Source: Hondaea fermentalgiana
Taxonomy: Eukaryota > Sar > Bigyra > Thraustochytrida > Thraustochytriidae
Assembly (NCBI GenBank): GCA_014084085.1
Contig: NPFB01000035.1
Coordinates: 225,278-289,277 of the forward strand
Direction of reading: 5' to 3'
DNA length: 64,000 nucleotides
Shown here: positions 44,401-54,628 of the stretch, one piece after another
How the letters are laid out: the number at the start of each line of letters is the position of its first letter
Numbering within the stretch: position 1 is the stretch's first letter
Notes under the pieces: model-generated
Databases searched by the model: none
What the model was told of the DNA's origin: nothing
What the model saw: only the letters and a program-made list of their open reading frames with translations
Made by a program: the position numbers and the translations under genes

Positions 44401-46564
44401 ACGCAAGCGTTGGTCCAAGGTCGGCCACGAGAACTCTTCCTTGACTCGTGGCCGCATACAGATAGTGCGCAGAGCCCCGGCCGTGCCACCCCGGAGGTGC
44501 CACCTCGACACGTGAGACAGTCTCGTCCTCGCCGAGACAGTCGTCGAGGGCGAAACGCGCTGCGCAAGTATGACGATGAAGATTCGCTCGCGTCGCAAAG
44601 GGACGCACGACCCAGAACTGAATTTGGCCCTCGCGGTCGATGGAGATCAACAATGGGTACGGCTCGAGAAAGGCGAGCGCTACGACGGCCGATCCGATCC
44701 GCATCTCCCCCTCGAGTCCAAGAAATTGAAAGTCCCAAATTCGGATGAGCCCAGATTCATCCGCGCTAGCAAAGAGCGAAAGTGCGTGCGAGAGGACAAG
44801 AGCGCCAATATCTGCGGTGTGCGCGTAAAGAATGCGACGGAGCGGCCCAAGTTGGTTCGGAAGCGTTTCGTCGTAGATGCGAATGCTTTTATCCCAGCTC
44901 GCAGAAATGATGATTTTGTCCTCGGGACCGTACACCATGCAGGATATTTCATTCTCGTGAGGAGCCAAAGCGTTGTCCTTCATGAGAGACCCGTTGAGAT
45001 AATTAAAGACAGTAACCTTGCCCTTTTGGTCCGCCGTGATGAACTTGCGCTTTCGAAAATCGAGCTTGAGGCTTGTAATGTCTGATGCAGTGATGTCCTG
45101 AAAGTGGCAGAGAAGTTCGGCGGTGCGTGCGTCCCATATTTTCACGTCACGGTGCACAGCACAGGCAATGGTGATCGATGTCGGATTGTAGACGCAAGCA
45201 GCCGGAGAAAACTTCTCGGGTTGGAGCTGCGCCGTTTCGAAAATAAGCAACCGGTTTTTGGCAGCAAAAAGCGTGCCGGAGGGCGTGATGACTTCGAGCA
45301 CGCACGGCGAAAATTGCGTCTCTTCGTCTTGCTTTGCGCCAGCGGCATCGAGAGAGGCACCTAGCGTAAAGGTCTGCACATTGCGCTCACCATCCATGAT
45401 GCTTCCCTCGCGGCGAATGTCCCAGGTTTTGAAGACGCCCTTTGTGTCAAGAGACACGGCATGCTGTTTGCTCGGTAGGATGCGCACACCAAAAAGTGGT
45501 GCTGTGTGACCAACGAGCTGGAAGATTGGACGCATCGAAATTTCGGTAATATCCCATGCCAGGACGACAAGGTCAAAGGCTGCCGAGAGCAAGAGTCCTT
45601 CATCCGCATACGCGAGACTGCGAACGCCCTTTTGGTGGCCAGAGCGGTGTGATCGAAGGTAGATTTGGTGGTCAAGAGGACGCGTTGGGTCTCGCGCCCA
45701 GAGATAAATTTTGGCATCCATCGCAGCCGTCACGACGAGCTCGAGCTCGTCGATGCTGAGAATGTCCTGAACTATATCGGTATGGCGACGGAGGGTACAT
45801 ACTTCTTTAACCTCAAGTTGAGGGAGGTGGCGCACGCTGTGCACGGTCATTTTGCTTTCTGCAGCAGCTGTGAAGAGAGATTCGAGAAAAGGCACGTATG
45901 TGAGGATAAAGAGAGGCTTGTCTACGATGACACGTTCCACAAAACGGGGTATGGCGTTACTTGCAACATCGTAGATGCCAACATCCCACAGTGTTATAGT
46001 CATATTGGTTGCCGAGACGGCAAGCAATTTTCGTGAACCGATCACAAGGTACTCGACCGCGAGCACAGTGCCAATGTTGCGTTTGTCAGACTGGTCTGCA
46101 ACCGCCTCTGCAAGGTCGATCTCGTGAAGCAGCGCAAGGTCGGGTCGAAGAGGATCGTAGACCTTGACAGTGTGGCTGTCAGCCTCGCAGACAAACATTC
46201 GTCCAAGGTCCTCGACGAATTTGATGCAGCGAATTTCGCTCGTGTGCGAAAAGGCGTCGACGAAGGGGCGCTGCACATACTTTTCCGTGATCTCCATGGC
46301 TGACATGTTTGATGCTGCAACTCCTGCCTCTACGCAAAAATTTGAGAATTCTTCCCAGTCCATGTGCTTATCCCCGTTGACATCGACCTGGTGAAAGAGA
46401 TCCTGGAGTCGCGCGACGAGCTCAATGTCGGAGATCCCGGTGTCTGGCAGTCGGAGGATGATTCGTCGCACAAACTCGTCGAGCGTGAGGCCCTGCGGCT
46501 GCTTCTCAAAGTCCGCTCGGAGCTTGTTCATCCCCTTGCCGTCGAGCATCGACATGATCTCCAT
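41435..46564 (-). CDS. WD40-repeat protein with EF-hands (WDR49/CFAP337/EFCAB8-like)
   Basis: The 1709-residue protein begins with an EF-hand region whose clear loop is 'DVNGDKHMDWEE' (residues 61-72). Two sets of WD40 blades follow to about residue 900, for example 'DIVQDILSIDELELVVTAAMDAKIYLWARD' (read in parts) and 'DADAVLTCGGDKAIRLWTR'-type blades. A long Lys/Arg/Glu-rich, coiled-coil and disordered middle (about 920-1380) comes next. Four EF-hand loops close the protein: 'DGDGNGAIDLREF', 'DVDRSGFIQLDEL', 'DTNNDNELTVREL' and 'DVDANKTVSFDEF'. N-terminal EF-hand plus WD40 is the plan of WDR49/CFAP337 and EFCAB8, calcium-linked axonemal proteins; the extra C-terminal EF-hands and long basic middle are additional. 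Flagellar function is inference. It is divergent from the myosin gene. Confidence 0.88.
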   Translation of the reverse strand: MEIMSMLDGKGMNKLRADFEKQPQGLTLDEFVRRIILRLPDTGISDIELVARLQDLFHQVDVNGDKHMDWEEFSNFCVEAGVAASNMSAMEITEKYVQRPFVDAFSHTSEIRCIKFVEDLGRMFVCEADSHTVKVYDPLRPDLALLHEIDLAEAVADQSDKRNIGTVLAVEYLVIGSRKLLAVSATNMTITLWDVGIYDVASNAIPRFVERVIVDKPLFILTYVPFLESLFTAAAESKMTVHSVRHLPQLEVKEVCTLRRHTDIVQDILSIDELELVVTAAMDAKIYLWARDPTRPLDHQIYLRSHRSGHQKGVRSLAYADEGLLLSAAFDLVVLAWDITEISMRPIFQLVGHTAPLFGVRILPSKQHAVSLDTKGVFKTWDIRREGSIMDGERNVQTFTLGASLDAAGAKQDEETQFSPCVLEVITPSGTLFAAKNRLLIFETAQLQPEKFSPAACVYNPTSITIACAVHRDVKIWDARTAELLCHFQDITASDITSLKLDFRKRKFITADQKGKVTVFNYLNGSLMKDNALAPHENEISCMVYGPEDKIIISASWDKSIRIYDETLPNQLGPLRRILYAHTADIGALVLSHALSLFASADESGLIRIWDFQFLGLEGEMRIGSAVVALAFLEPYPLLISIDREGQIQFWVVRPFATRANLHRHTCAARFALDDCLGEDETVSRVEVAPPGWHGRGSAHYLYAATSQGRVLVADLGPTLASLAIDPISASQRADERENYNPYRKMQRIMENEMTPPEAIEMLQPGVRRARRVASWMAHEAGVSSIEILQDPDAVLTCGGDKAIRLWTRSGDPLGMLDANERKALQVKRTFKVWQFPIDMDSRRKRELADAQRVVDRILGDLAERKNTSVEELLPAPANPATSNEKKAQDRRRFTTILFSEEENAHRKALQEKRALQQRKRERSQRAAHARQLNFAASTAQLQIQDKDLESEALNVLDAVVEGDQDGISAAERERQRILGQLKGKRTWKKTQQEIAAEAAEAQARAREQKLKAFARKMTGKGAAGKKKRKRKKNRKQKKNSDQSDTKVKVSANERAERDLPQGTDEDVDVQREQPAKSRKRPNKKKNKKNENSSGGGLAPGAKQPTVGAVDPSAAQAAQSQSGKLHLYDNLRAELQRAEMKDQKALQLNSAKRRNGKLTLEPPSMVKKCIDELNFAAKVNKRHAMSAPLLRGVGQGAELPERKEPHDTQEDNMETEGRSQHVNNNKKDDSKADESDPMASGTMSDDDIRASPPTRGFALEGLSWKFVTNKVKAELQESPRTPTCDIIERRLPKKKCKPLLRSELKSDGTGADAKSLSLLESRPSRLSRLSSRMSRIAPNTDKAALASLLDGNGAGGGGNDGGAREQDEESKASRRQREEDAAARLEQARLRLEKRKTIIVTQMNEERQKRLEDFKRQETIVVQQRAVERKTMVQRALAPTKEQLKRIRQARYLGPFLKQDVAHIRDMFRSLDGDGNGAIDLREFQLEIKRTSSESGNFRSLLDQSVRMFRAIDVDRSGFIQLDELARVLFNKATAKEMDDILVFLHLPPARKRGKLSSTRTSSNARVSGSARPSSGGSFDPEADYGDAESDAASCEDEDGFDDIQTKLSKRKTTRAGTTGVKSTRSARAEIRALFDLYDTNNDNELTVRELEAAIHENGLLYSANDHHQMDRGLAQSDLADLVAALDVDANKTVSFDEFYSYFIDKWET

Positions 46565-47106
46565 CGTGCTGACCGCTTTGTGGGTCCAACGCGTACGCGC
46601 GACCGCTTTATTCTATGAAAGGGCCGCAGGTGGGTTAAATTTGGTTAGGAGGTTGGTCGCCACGCCTCCCGCGCCGGCCCGCCTTCATTCAGCCGCACAC
46701 GGGTCGGCGGTCGCCCGACCTCTCCGCTGCGTTCACTCTTGTGCTCCCTCCCTGGCAAGAACAACGTCGTCTTTCGCAAGCCTGAGGCCGTGCTCGCCCG
46801 GGCTCGGGTTATCCGTTGTGCAAGCATGGTGCCTCTGACTGACTCGGAGTCGCCAAAGACTAAAACGCGCACTACGAGATGTGCGCCCGGTCTGCGCAAC
46901 CCATTTCCTTTCTCATCCCTCGTCCGCGTGCTCGGGACATTGCATGCATGCGTGCATGCACGCGCTGCGTGGCGAAGCGATGCGGTATACATGCGCTCGC
47001 TTTCTCGACTGCGATACCGGCCCGATGCCTCGTCGTCCCGGCGGGCAGGCAGGCTGCGAGCGGGGTGAGCGAGCGAGCCCGGCTGGCAGAGGCTGCTATC
47101 TGCCAC

Positions 47107-47138
<32 letters not shown>

Positions 47139-47453
47139 CACTTTGCCACAACAAGCAACTCTTTTCTGTTTGTCGGCTACTTCGCGCGGGCGTCGCAAGT
47201 GGACAATGGGCGGATCGAGGCCGCGGCCGCAAGTGGGGAATGGCGGGGCCGGCCACTTGCCCGCGGCTTTGTTCGACTTGCCGCGCCTCGCCTCGACGCC
47301 TGCTTGGCCCTGCCTGCTTGCTTGCACAGCGAGCGCAGAGACAGCAGAACAGAGTCGAGCGCAGGGTCCGTGCGGCGCGTGCGCGTGGAGCGAGGCACCG
47401 CGCGGCGGCAGCGGCGGGCCGCGAGCGCAGGCGAGCCCCGGCGCGGCGGGACG
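46565..47453. other. Divergent spacer, WD40/EF-hand gene and myosin
   Basis: This 889-bp stretch probably contains both promoters. It has GCATGCATGCGTGCATGCACGC at about 46942-46963 and a (TCTG)n run at about 47109-47138. The myosin frame stays open upstream of 47454, but its translation there is Cys/Arg/Ser-rich and unlike myosin. Confidence 0.45.
47109..47138. repeat. (TCTG)n microsatellite
   Basis: Seven or more TGTC units in tandem lie about 320 bp before the myosin start. Confidence 0.85.
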
Positions 47454-50400
47454 ATGGAGCGCAAGCTGAAGAAAGGGTCCAAGGTGTGGGTCAAGGATGC
47501 CGAGGAGGCCTGGGTCGAGGGCGTCATCCTGGGGCGCTACAAGCCGGCGAGCGCGCGCGAAGACGCGCTCCTGGCCAAGACCAAGGGCGCTCGAGGCAGC
47601 GAGGGCGTGCCGAGCCCGTACCGCATCGTCGTCCAGCTAGGCAAGGAGCTGAAGCGCCGTGGAGGCAAAACGCGCGTCGTAGATGCGAGACTGGAGTGCG
47701 AGGTACGCCGCTCCAAGTCTGCCAAGGTCTACAGCAATGTCGAGGACCTCACGTCCATCGACACGCTTCACGAGCCAGGCTTGCTCGAGGCACTCGAGCA
47801 GCGCTACGCGCAGGATCGCATCTACACGTTCACGGGCCGGATCCTGCTGGCTGTCAACCCTTTCAAGGAGATCCCCGGTATGTACGGCAAGGGAGTCGTG
47901 CAAAAGTACGCGAGCGCCACGGCAGACGCCGATTTGCCAGCGCACATTTACAGGGTCGCCAGCACGGCCTACAAGGACGTCATGGAGCGCGGAGGGCTCA
48001 ATCAAACAGTCCTGGTGAGCGGAGAATCCGGCGCTGGCAAAACCGAGACGACGAAGATTATTATGCGCAGCCTTGCGGCCATGAGCCAGTGGCGAAGCAG
48101 CGGTGCCTCGGGGACCGACATTTCCGAGCGTGTGTTGCGCTCAAACCCGGTTCTCGAAACCTTTGGCAACTCGTGCACGATTCGAAATGAGAACTCGTCG
48201 CGTTTTGGCAAGCTCATCGAGATCAAGTTTGACTCTGAGAGCGGTGGGACTCTCGGCGCGCACATTACGACCTATTTGTTGGAAAAAGCACGGCTGACGA
48301 AACAGTTTCCTGGCGAGCGTAACTTTCACGTCTTTTACGAGATGGCTGCAGGGGGCTCGGACGCGCAGCTGGAACGATGGCGAATTCCTGGTTCTCTGTA
48401 CGGCTTCAACTTTATATCGCAAAAGGAGGACATGTATCGTGAGGAGGAGTCCGATGCAGACAACTTTGTCAAAACCGTGGAGGCCATGCACGAGCTTGGC
48501 ATGTCAGAGGAAGAAATCGAAGAGGTATTCGACGTTGTGGCTGGCGTCTTGCATCTCGGCAATCTCTCCTTCGAGGCTGTCGGTCACGACCAGTCGTGCC
48601 GAATTCGGTTCGACGATGAGACGATGCTCTCGTGCGAGGCGTGCTGCGACCTGCTCAAGGTTGACGCTGATGCCCTCGAGTTTGCCCTGTGCCGTCGTGT
48701 TATCCGCGTACGCGGTACGGATCAAGATCTTGCGGAACGTGGCAATCTTCCTGCGTATCTGCGACGCGAGGATGAGCACTTTGAAAAGTCGCTTACCGTC
48801 GAGGAAGCTGCCTTGGCACGCGATGCATTGGCCATGACGATTTACGAGCGCATTTTTGGTTGGCTTGTTTGGCGTCTGAACCAATGCATTCAGACGGAAC
48901 CAATCCGCGCGAACAAGCGCGCGGGGGCGCGTGCGCGCATGAGCAAGCGCGCCATGGAGGCCGAGCTCAAGGTTGAGATCGACGATCACGTCTATAATAC
49001 GCAGTACAAGATTGGCCTTCTCGACGTCTTTGGCTTTGAAGTGTTTGAGCGCAATGGATTCGCGCAGCTCTGCATTAACTATTGCAACGAGACCTTGCAG
49101 CATCTATTTAACGAGTCGGTGTTCAAGCGGGACCAGCTCGAGTACGACGAAGAGGGCATCGATTGGACATTTATCCGCTACCCGGACAATGCAGCGTGCA
49201 TCGAAATGTTCGAGTCCAAGCCGATTGGCCTCTTTCCCCTCATGGATGAAAATTGCATGTATCCTGGCGGAAATGACAACACCTTGGTAACGAAAATGTG
49301 GACGCACCTTCCTGGTCGCTTTCCTCGGTTCCTTCAGCCGACGCGCGAGGACAAAGCTGACTTTACCTTTCGTATTCGCCACTACGCCGGCGACGTCGTA
49401 TACAGCGGTGAAGGTTTCTTTGCGCAAAACAAGAACGAGCTGCGTCAAGAGGCTGTCAATCTTGTTTCCGCCTCGCGCAGCTCCATTCTCAAGGTACTTT
49501 TGCCACCAGAAGCCAAGGATGCGGCCGGCGGCGCGGACATTGCTTCCTTTTTCGACGTCAAACTTGGGTCCAACTTTGCAGGAAGCGCGAGCCAGGCCGG
49601 CACAGGCGCAGGCACAGGCGCAGGCGCAGGCGCAGGCGCAGGCACGCGGGGCTCACGTGGCCTGGTGCGTCTCAATAGCCAAGGTTCGCCGATGCCGGGC
49701 GTCCTACAGCAAACAACCGTGGGATCCCACTTTCAGGCGCAGCTTCGTGTGGCAGTGGAGAAAATTCGTGCAAGCAGTGCGCACTATGTTCGATGTCTCA
49801 AACCAAACGACGAGAACGTGCCTGACTACCTTGATCGCCGCAGACTTGTGGAGCAGCTGCGCTACAGTGGCGTGCTGCAAATTATTCAAGTGACGCGGGC
49901 GGGCTACCCGTACCGATTTACCTTTGCTGAATTTCTGGTTCGCTACGCGGTGCTCGGCAAGCGCGGCACACCTTACAAGGCAAAGCGGCTGGCAGAAAAG
50001 GCAACTGTCGATACGCAGAAACGCAACTGTCTCAAAATTGCCAACAATGCGCAGCTCGTGCATGGAGAAGAGTACCAGCTGGGCAAGACAAAAGTGTTTC
50101 TTCGCCAACTCTCATTCATCATTCTCGAGGTCCTCAAGGATGAGCGCGTTGCTCAAATTGCTTCTGTTGTGCAGCGAGCCGCGCGCAAGTTTCTTGAACT
50201 CAAGCGAAAAGGCCACAAATTTACGTACAAGCCGCGGTCCCGTGCGTCCCAGCGGTCGTACGCTAGGGGGTTGGGAGCTCCTGACGCAGAGCCGGTTTTG
50301 GAGCACGAAGAGCTGCCTCTTGCACCAAACGGAAAGCTTGGGGCGCCCAGTAAGTTGGATGGCGATGACTCTTATCGACGTAAGAAAGGACCAATTCTGC

Positions 50401-51300
50401 CAAAGACGGCTGCCGGAGGGGTGGAACTGCCGCGCAAATCGCGTGTTCCCGCTCATGATTTTGAGGACATGATTCAGGACGACGATGAGGATTGGGAAAT
50501 TGATCTCGATGCAGCATCGACGGCAACGCCTGCGCAAAACGTGGGAACTCCAACGCCAGTGAACCGCGAGCGTCGCGTGAGCAAGAATAGCCACGGAAGC
50601 GCATTTCGCGATCGCCAAGGACGCGGCGAGAGCAACGGCCACGGACGTGCTGCTGCTGCTGCTGCTGCTCCTGCTGCCGCTCCTGAAGCTGCTGCACGGT
50701 CAGAAAATGATGATTCTGGTAGCTACGTTGGTGCCGACCAAAGCACATCGCCGCGTCTCAACTCTCGCAAGTCACCCGTCGAGCGCCCATCGCAGCGCGA
50801 TGGACCGCCTTCAAGGTCTTCGCGTGCCTCGCCCTCAATTTCATCCCGGGCATCACTTCCTTCTCAGACGCAAAAGGATTCGCAACGAAAGTCGAATCAC
50901 CTGTCGACAACAAAGACGCAAAGCAAGAAGGGAGTCGGTCTTGCGAGTGATGAAGAAGTCTCAGAAGACATTGGCTCGGACGAGGATATGTCGGAGGAAG
51001 AAGCGGCAGTAGGAGTTGGTGCTCGTCGTCCATCCGTGGCATCTTCAATGAATGGAAGTGCGAAAGCACCACGGCAATCGCGCGGGCGAGCGCCATCAAG
51101 GGTTCAACTGCAAAACGAGGAAGCAGATTTTACAAGCGAAAATGAGGACGAAGATGGTGAAGAAGGCAGATATCTTCGGAAGAAGAAAATGTCTGATGCA
51201 AAACCCTCGAGGCAGCAACGAAATAAGGCCAAGGTAAATGGGCGATACCAAGATGAATTGCACGACGAGTACGACGATGAGGATGCCAACGATGTTGAAG

Positions 51301-51331
<31 letters not shown>

Positions 51332-52331
51332 CGATGAGCAGGAAGAAGAACATTCATCTCTGCGTAAGCGTCCTTCTTCGCGAGGAAGTTCAAGGATGAC
51401 GGGGGCTGCAGCTTCTGCCGAAAGAAAAAAGGTGGTGCGAAGCAACGGCACGGAGAACGGCGCAATGCCACGACGCGCACGTAATTCCATTGCATCAAGC
51501 AGGTCGAGCGTGAGTCGGGGTGGCAGTCGGACTACAAGGCCTAGCACTGCGAGCACGCGTGCCAGCACGCGTGCCAGCGCGAGCAGGAACGCTGCAAGTA
51601 AGTCGAAATCGCCGCGAGAGACCAGTTCTCAAGGGCGAGGCCGGCCTCGTGAGCGGCGATACACCATTGATGAATACGAAGATGGTTCTGTGGACGAGCT
51701 CGAGTACACGGACGGAAACATGGATGAGAATTATGAGGACGCGGCCTCATTCGAAGAAGAAGAAGAAGAAGAAGAAGTGGAAGACGAAGAGGAAGAAGAA
51801 GTACGAGAAGAGGCGACGAATGCTCGTGTCCGCTCTCGGGTTGCGCGTGCACGTGCGGATCGAGTAAATTCGATCGAAGAACCCCTGGATGAAGAGCAGC
51901 CTCGGGGGAGGCGGCTCTACAGGCCAGTCCAAGTCGATGTGAGCAGCGTTGAAGATGGAGGAGAAGAAGAGGAAGAAGAAGTCTTGCAGCCTCGCAGTCA
52001 AGGTGGCCGGACTTTTGCGCAGACAGCGACGCGTGCAAGTGCGTCTGCGAGAAAGGATCGGAGCGCTCGAATCGCAGCATCGCGGCAGCAACGACAACAA
52101 TATGCGGCCGAGGAGTTGGAGTCGGCGTCAGAAGAAGAAGAAGATGATGATGATGAATATGAGCCTCCGCAAGCACGCGTGGCGTCGCGCGCTGGACGGC
52201 CTGCATCGAAAGCCACAAGAAGCCGCGGAGACCGACAGGTCGGTGGCCAGCAAGCCCAACGCAAGGTCGTTGTGACGAACGCGCTTCGACGGGCTCCGTC
52301 GGACAGCGATGATGAAGTCGCATACCGATGA
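47454..52331 (+). CDS. Myosin heavy chain with a long disordered tail
   Basis: The 1625-residue protein starts (acgATGgagcgc) with an SH3-like N-terminal subdomain ('KGSKVWVKDAEEAWVEGVI'). The motor has P-loop 'GESGAGKTETTK' (from Gly190), switch I 'NENSSRFG' (245-252), switch II 'DVFGFE' (from Asp524), and the converter with 'SSAHYVRCLKPND' and 'QLRYSGVLQIIQVTRAGYPYR' (separate motifs). The TEDS position, 16 residues before DAL, is Glu, so activation by heavy-chain phosphorylation is not needed. Actin-binding loop 2 holds a Gly-Ala-Thr run encoded by a GCAGGC hexanucleotide repeat (about 49592-49645). One degenerate IQ helix follows near residue 905 ('VVQRAARKFLELKRK'). The remaining ~700 residues are Ser/Arg/Glu-rich with acidic runs. 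No coiled coil, FERM, MyTH4, TH1 or other known tail domain is apparent. Class cannot be assigned. Confidence 0.95.
49592..49645 (+). repeat. (GCAGGC)n in myosin loop 2
   Basis: GCAGGCACAGGC-type hexanucleotides repeat about nine times inside the coding sequence. They are in frame and encode alternating Ala/Gly/Thr, so length changes would alter loop 2 without a frameshift. Confidence 0.85.
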
Positions 52332-52780
52332 AGATGACGTCGAGATGGAAGAGATGACCCTGGTACGGGTCCTCCGTCACGGAAGTCGTCGTAGACGACG
52401 ACGTCGACATCAAGCTAGCTTGTTAGCAATAATTTTTAGCGTAAGGGAAATTGAACCAGCTTTCGCAAGCGGTGCGGCAGCGGGGGAGTGGTGGCGGCGG
52501 CGGCGCGCAACGATTGTAACTTTTGCCAGCAAAGTAGTAGTAGTAGTAGGCCTAGTAGTAGTAGTAGTAGTAGTAAAGAAAAGGAAAGAAGAAGAGAAAA
52601 AAGGAGAAAAGAAAAGGAGTGACGAAGGAGGGGAAAAAAAGAAAAGGAACATGCACTTTTTCTAGAGCGAAAGAGGTCAAGGGTGACAACGAAGACGACA
52701 CATGCAGGCAGAGAACTCACAGTCAATCGAAGAGGGAGTGAAAGCTTGCGGGTGTCAGTGGTCAACGAGGCCTGAACTTA
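52332..52780. other. Spacer between convergent myosin and malic enzyme genes
   Basis: The two genes converge here. A (TAG/GTA)n tract at about 52533-52574 has TAGGCCTA (52547-52554) in its middle, followed by a purine-rich A/G stretch to 52660. No gene is seen. Confidence 0.5.
52533..52574. repeat. (GTA)n repeat interrupted by TAGGCCTA
   Basis: GTA/TAG trinucleotides flank a central TAGGCCTA palindrome. Confidence 0.85.
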
Positions 52781-54628
52781 TTAGAGACGGGTTTGCGGGT
52801 AGATGGGCTGGGCCATGCAGGAGCGCACGTACGCGTCGAGGTCTTCGGGTCGCTTTGCCGATGCAATAGCAAGCTTAAAGGCGCGGTCTGCGACGCGGAC
52901 GCCAATCTTGGCAGAGACTTCGCGAATGTGGCTGAGATGGGGGTACATGCGACCGCCATCGAGGTCCTCGTCGACCACCTGCTCTGCAAGAGCCTGCGCG
53001 GAGACGTAGAGAAGCTCGTTGGGGATGGTGGTCGCCTTGGCAGCGAGCACGCCAAGGCCGAGGCCGGGGAAGATGTAGGCGTTGTTGCCCTGGCCTGGGT
53101 ACTTGGTGACAACCTCGCCGGACTCGAGCTCGACATCAACCGGGTCAAAGGGGGATCCGCTAACAAAGATGGCGCGACCACTGCTCCAGTTGTAAGCCTG
53201 CTCGGCGGTGCACTCGGCCTGCGAGGTCGGGTTGCTAAGCGCGAAGATGAGCGGGACCTCGTTGATCTCGGCCATGTACTCGACAATGCTCTGCGTAAAG
53301 GTACGCGGGATGGCGGAAACGCCAATCAAAGCCGAGGGCTTGAGCATGTGAACAGTCTGCTCGAGCGAAGTGACGCGGCCGTCCTTGACCTCAAACTCGG
53401 TACCCTTGACAGCGTCAATGAGGTCGTCAGTGATCTCGTGGGCGAAGTCAATCTTGTGGTGCTGGAGCTCGCCGTTGTCTTTGCGCGTCTTGGTGACGAG
53501 ACCCTTGGAATCGACGAGCCAGATCTTGCGGCGGGCCTCAGCCTCCGAGATGGGCTCCTCGCCATCGTCGACAGCCTCTTCCTGGATGGCGTGGGCGATG
53601 AGGTTGGCAATACCGGTACCGGCCTCGCCAGCGCCGAGAAAGACAAAAGTGTGGTCGCGAAGCTTCTTCTTGCCGCCGTCGACCTTGGAGGTGACGCGGA
53701 GCGAGGCGAGAACGCCGGCCAGAGAGACGGCAGCGGTTCCCTGGATGTCGTCGTTAAAGGTAGTGTATGAGTGGCGGGTTTCTTCGAGCAGACGAAAGGC
53801 GTTGGTGTTGTCAAAGTCCTCGAACTGGATGAGGAGCGAGCGGCCCCAGCGCTTCTGCGCGGCCTGCATGAACTCCTTGACAAGGTGGTCGTAGGTCTCG
53901 CCGCGCTCGCGCTTCTGGCGGAGACCCATGTAGAGTTCGTCTTCGAGGAGGCTCTCGTTGTTGGTGCCGACGTCGAGGATGACGGGAAGACACTGATGGT
54001 GCGGGATGCCGGCGCAGGCCGAGTAGAGTTGGAGCTTGCCCTGGGGGATGCCAAGGCCGTTCGCGCCAAGGTCACCAAGACCAAGAATGCGGCCACCGTC
54101 GGTCATGACAATGGTGGTGACGTTATCCTCGGGCCAGTTGTCGACGAGGGCCTGAACGTTGCCGAGGTCGTTGAGCGAGACGTAGAGGCCGCGCGGCTGC
54201 GTGTAGATGAGGTGGAACTCCTGGCATGCCTGGCCGACGGTGGGCGTGTAGACGAGGGGCATGCACTCGGAGATGTTCTCAGTGACAAGCTTGTAGAAGA
54301 GCTGGACATTCCTGTCGAGCAGGCCCATAAGGAACTCGTACTTTTCGATGTCCGATGTCTTGCGCCTCAGGTGCTGAAGCTCGCGCTTGGTCTGGAGCTC
54401 CATGGTCTCCTCGACGCTGGGCACGAGGCCGAGGACGCCATACTGCGCGCGCTCCTTTTGCGTGAAGCTCGTGCCCTTGTTGAAGTGCGGGTTTCGCAGC
54501 CGCTCCACGTTCGACTCTTCCGCGCCGCGGCTCGAGTCTTTGAGTGCCAGCGTCGCCTCTGCGGGCTTGTCGTCCGCGGCCTTGCTCTTGCGCGAGAACA
54601 TACCCATGGTGTCCAACAGTACGCTCAT
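52781..54628 (-). CDS. Malic enzyme (NAD(P)-dependent)
   Basis: The enzyme oxidatively decarboxylates malate to pyruvate and, if NADP-linked, supplies NADPH for fatty-acid synthesis. Started at 54628 it has 615 residues, as in eukaryotic malic enzymes. The catalytic Tyr127 is in 'LVYTPTVGQACQ' and Lys198 in 'GLGIPQGKLQLYSACAGI'. The metal-binding acids lie in 'LLIQFEDFDNTNAF' and 'TFNDDIQGTA'. The Rossmann loop is 'FLGAGEAGTGIANLI', and 'ALSNPTSQAECT' with 'IFVSGSPFDPV' follows. Whether NAD or NADP is preferred cannot be decided by eye. In-frame Mets lie at 54715 (extra 29 residues) and 54607 (7 fewer). No strong mitochondrial presequence is seen, so a cytosolic enzyme is plausible. Confidence 0.96.
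   Translation of the reverse strand: MSVLLDTMGMFSRKSKAADDKPAEATLALKDSSRGAEESNVERLRNPHFNKGTSFTQKERAQYGVLGLVPSVEETMELQTKRELQHLRRKTSDIEKYEFLMGLLDRNVQLFYKLVTENISECMPLVYTPTVGQACQEFHLIYTQPRGLYVSLNDLGNVQALVDNWPEDNVTTIVMTDGGRILGLGDLGANGLGIPQGKLQLYSACAGIPHHQCLPVILDVGTNNESLLEDELYMGLRQKRERGETYDHLVKEFMQAAQKRWGRSLLIQFEDFDNTNAFRLLEETRHSYTTFNDDIQGTAAVSLAGVLASLRVTSKVDGGKKKLRDHTFVFLGAGEAGTGIANLIAHAIQEEAVDDGEEPISEAEARRKIWLVDSKGLVTKTRKDNGELQHHKIDFAHEITDDLIDAVKGTEFEVKDGRVTSLEQTVHMLKPSALIGVSAIPRTFTQSIVEYMAEINEVPLIFALSNPTSQAECTAEQAYNWSSGRAIFVSGSPFDPVDVELESGEVVTKYPGQGNNAYIFPGLGLGVLAAKATTIPNELLYVSAQALAEQVVDEDLDGGRMYPHLSHIREVSAKIGVRVADRAFKLAIASAKRPEDLDAYVRSCMAQPIYPQTRL

Noticed and set aside
46881..47453. Upstream extension of the myosin frame by 191 residues
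   Set aside because: The translation is Cys/Arg/Ser-rich and contains a TCTG repeat product, and the conserved myosin N-terminus begins only at 47454.
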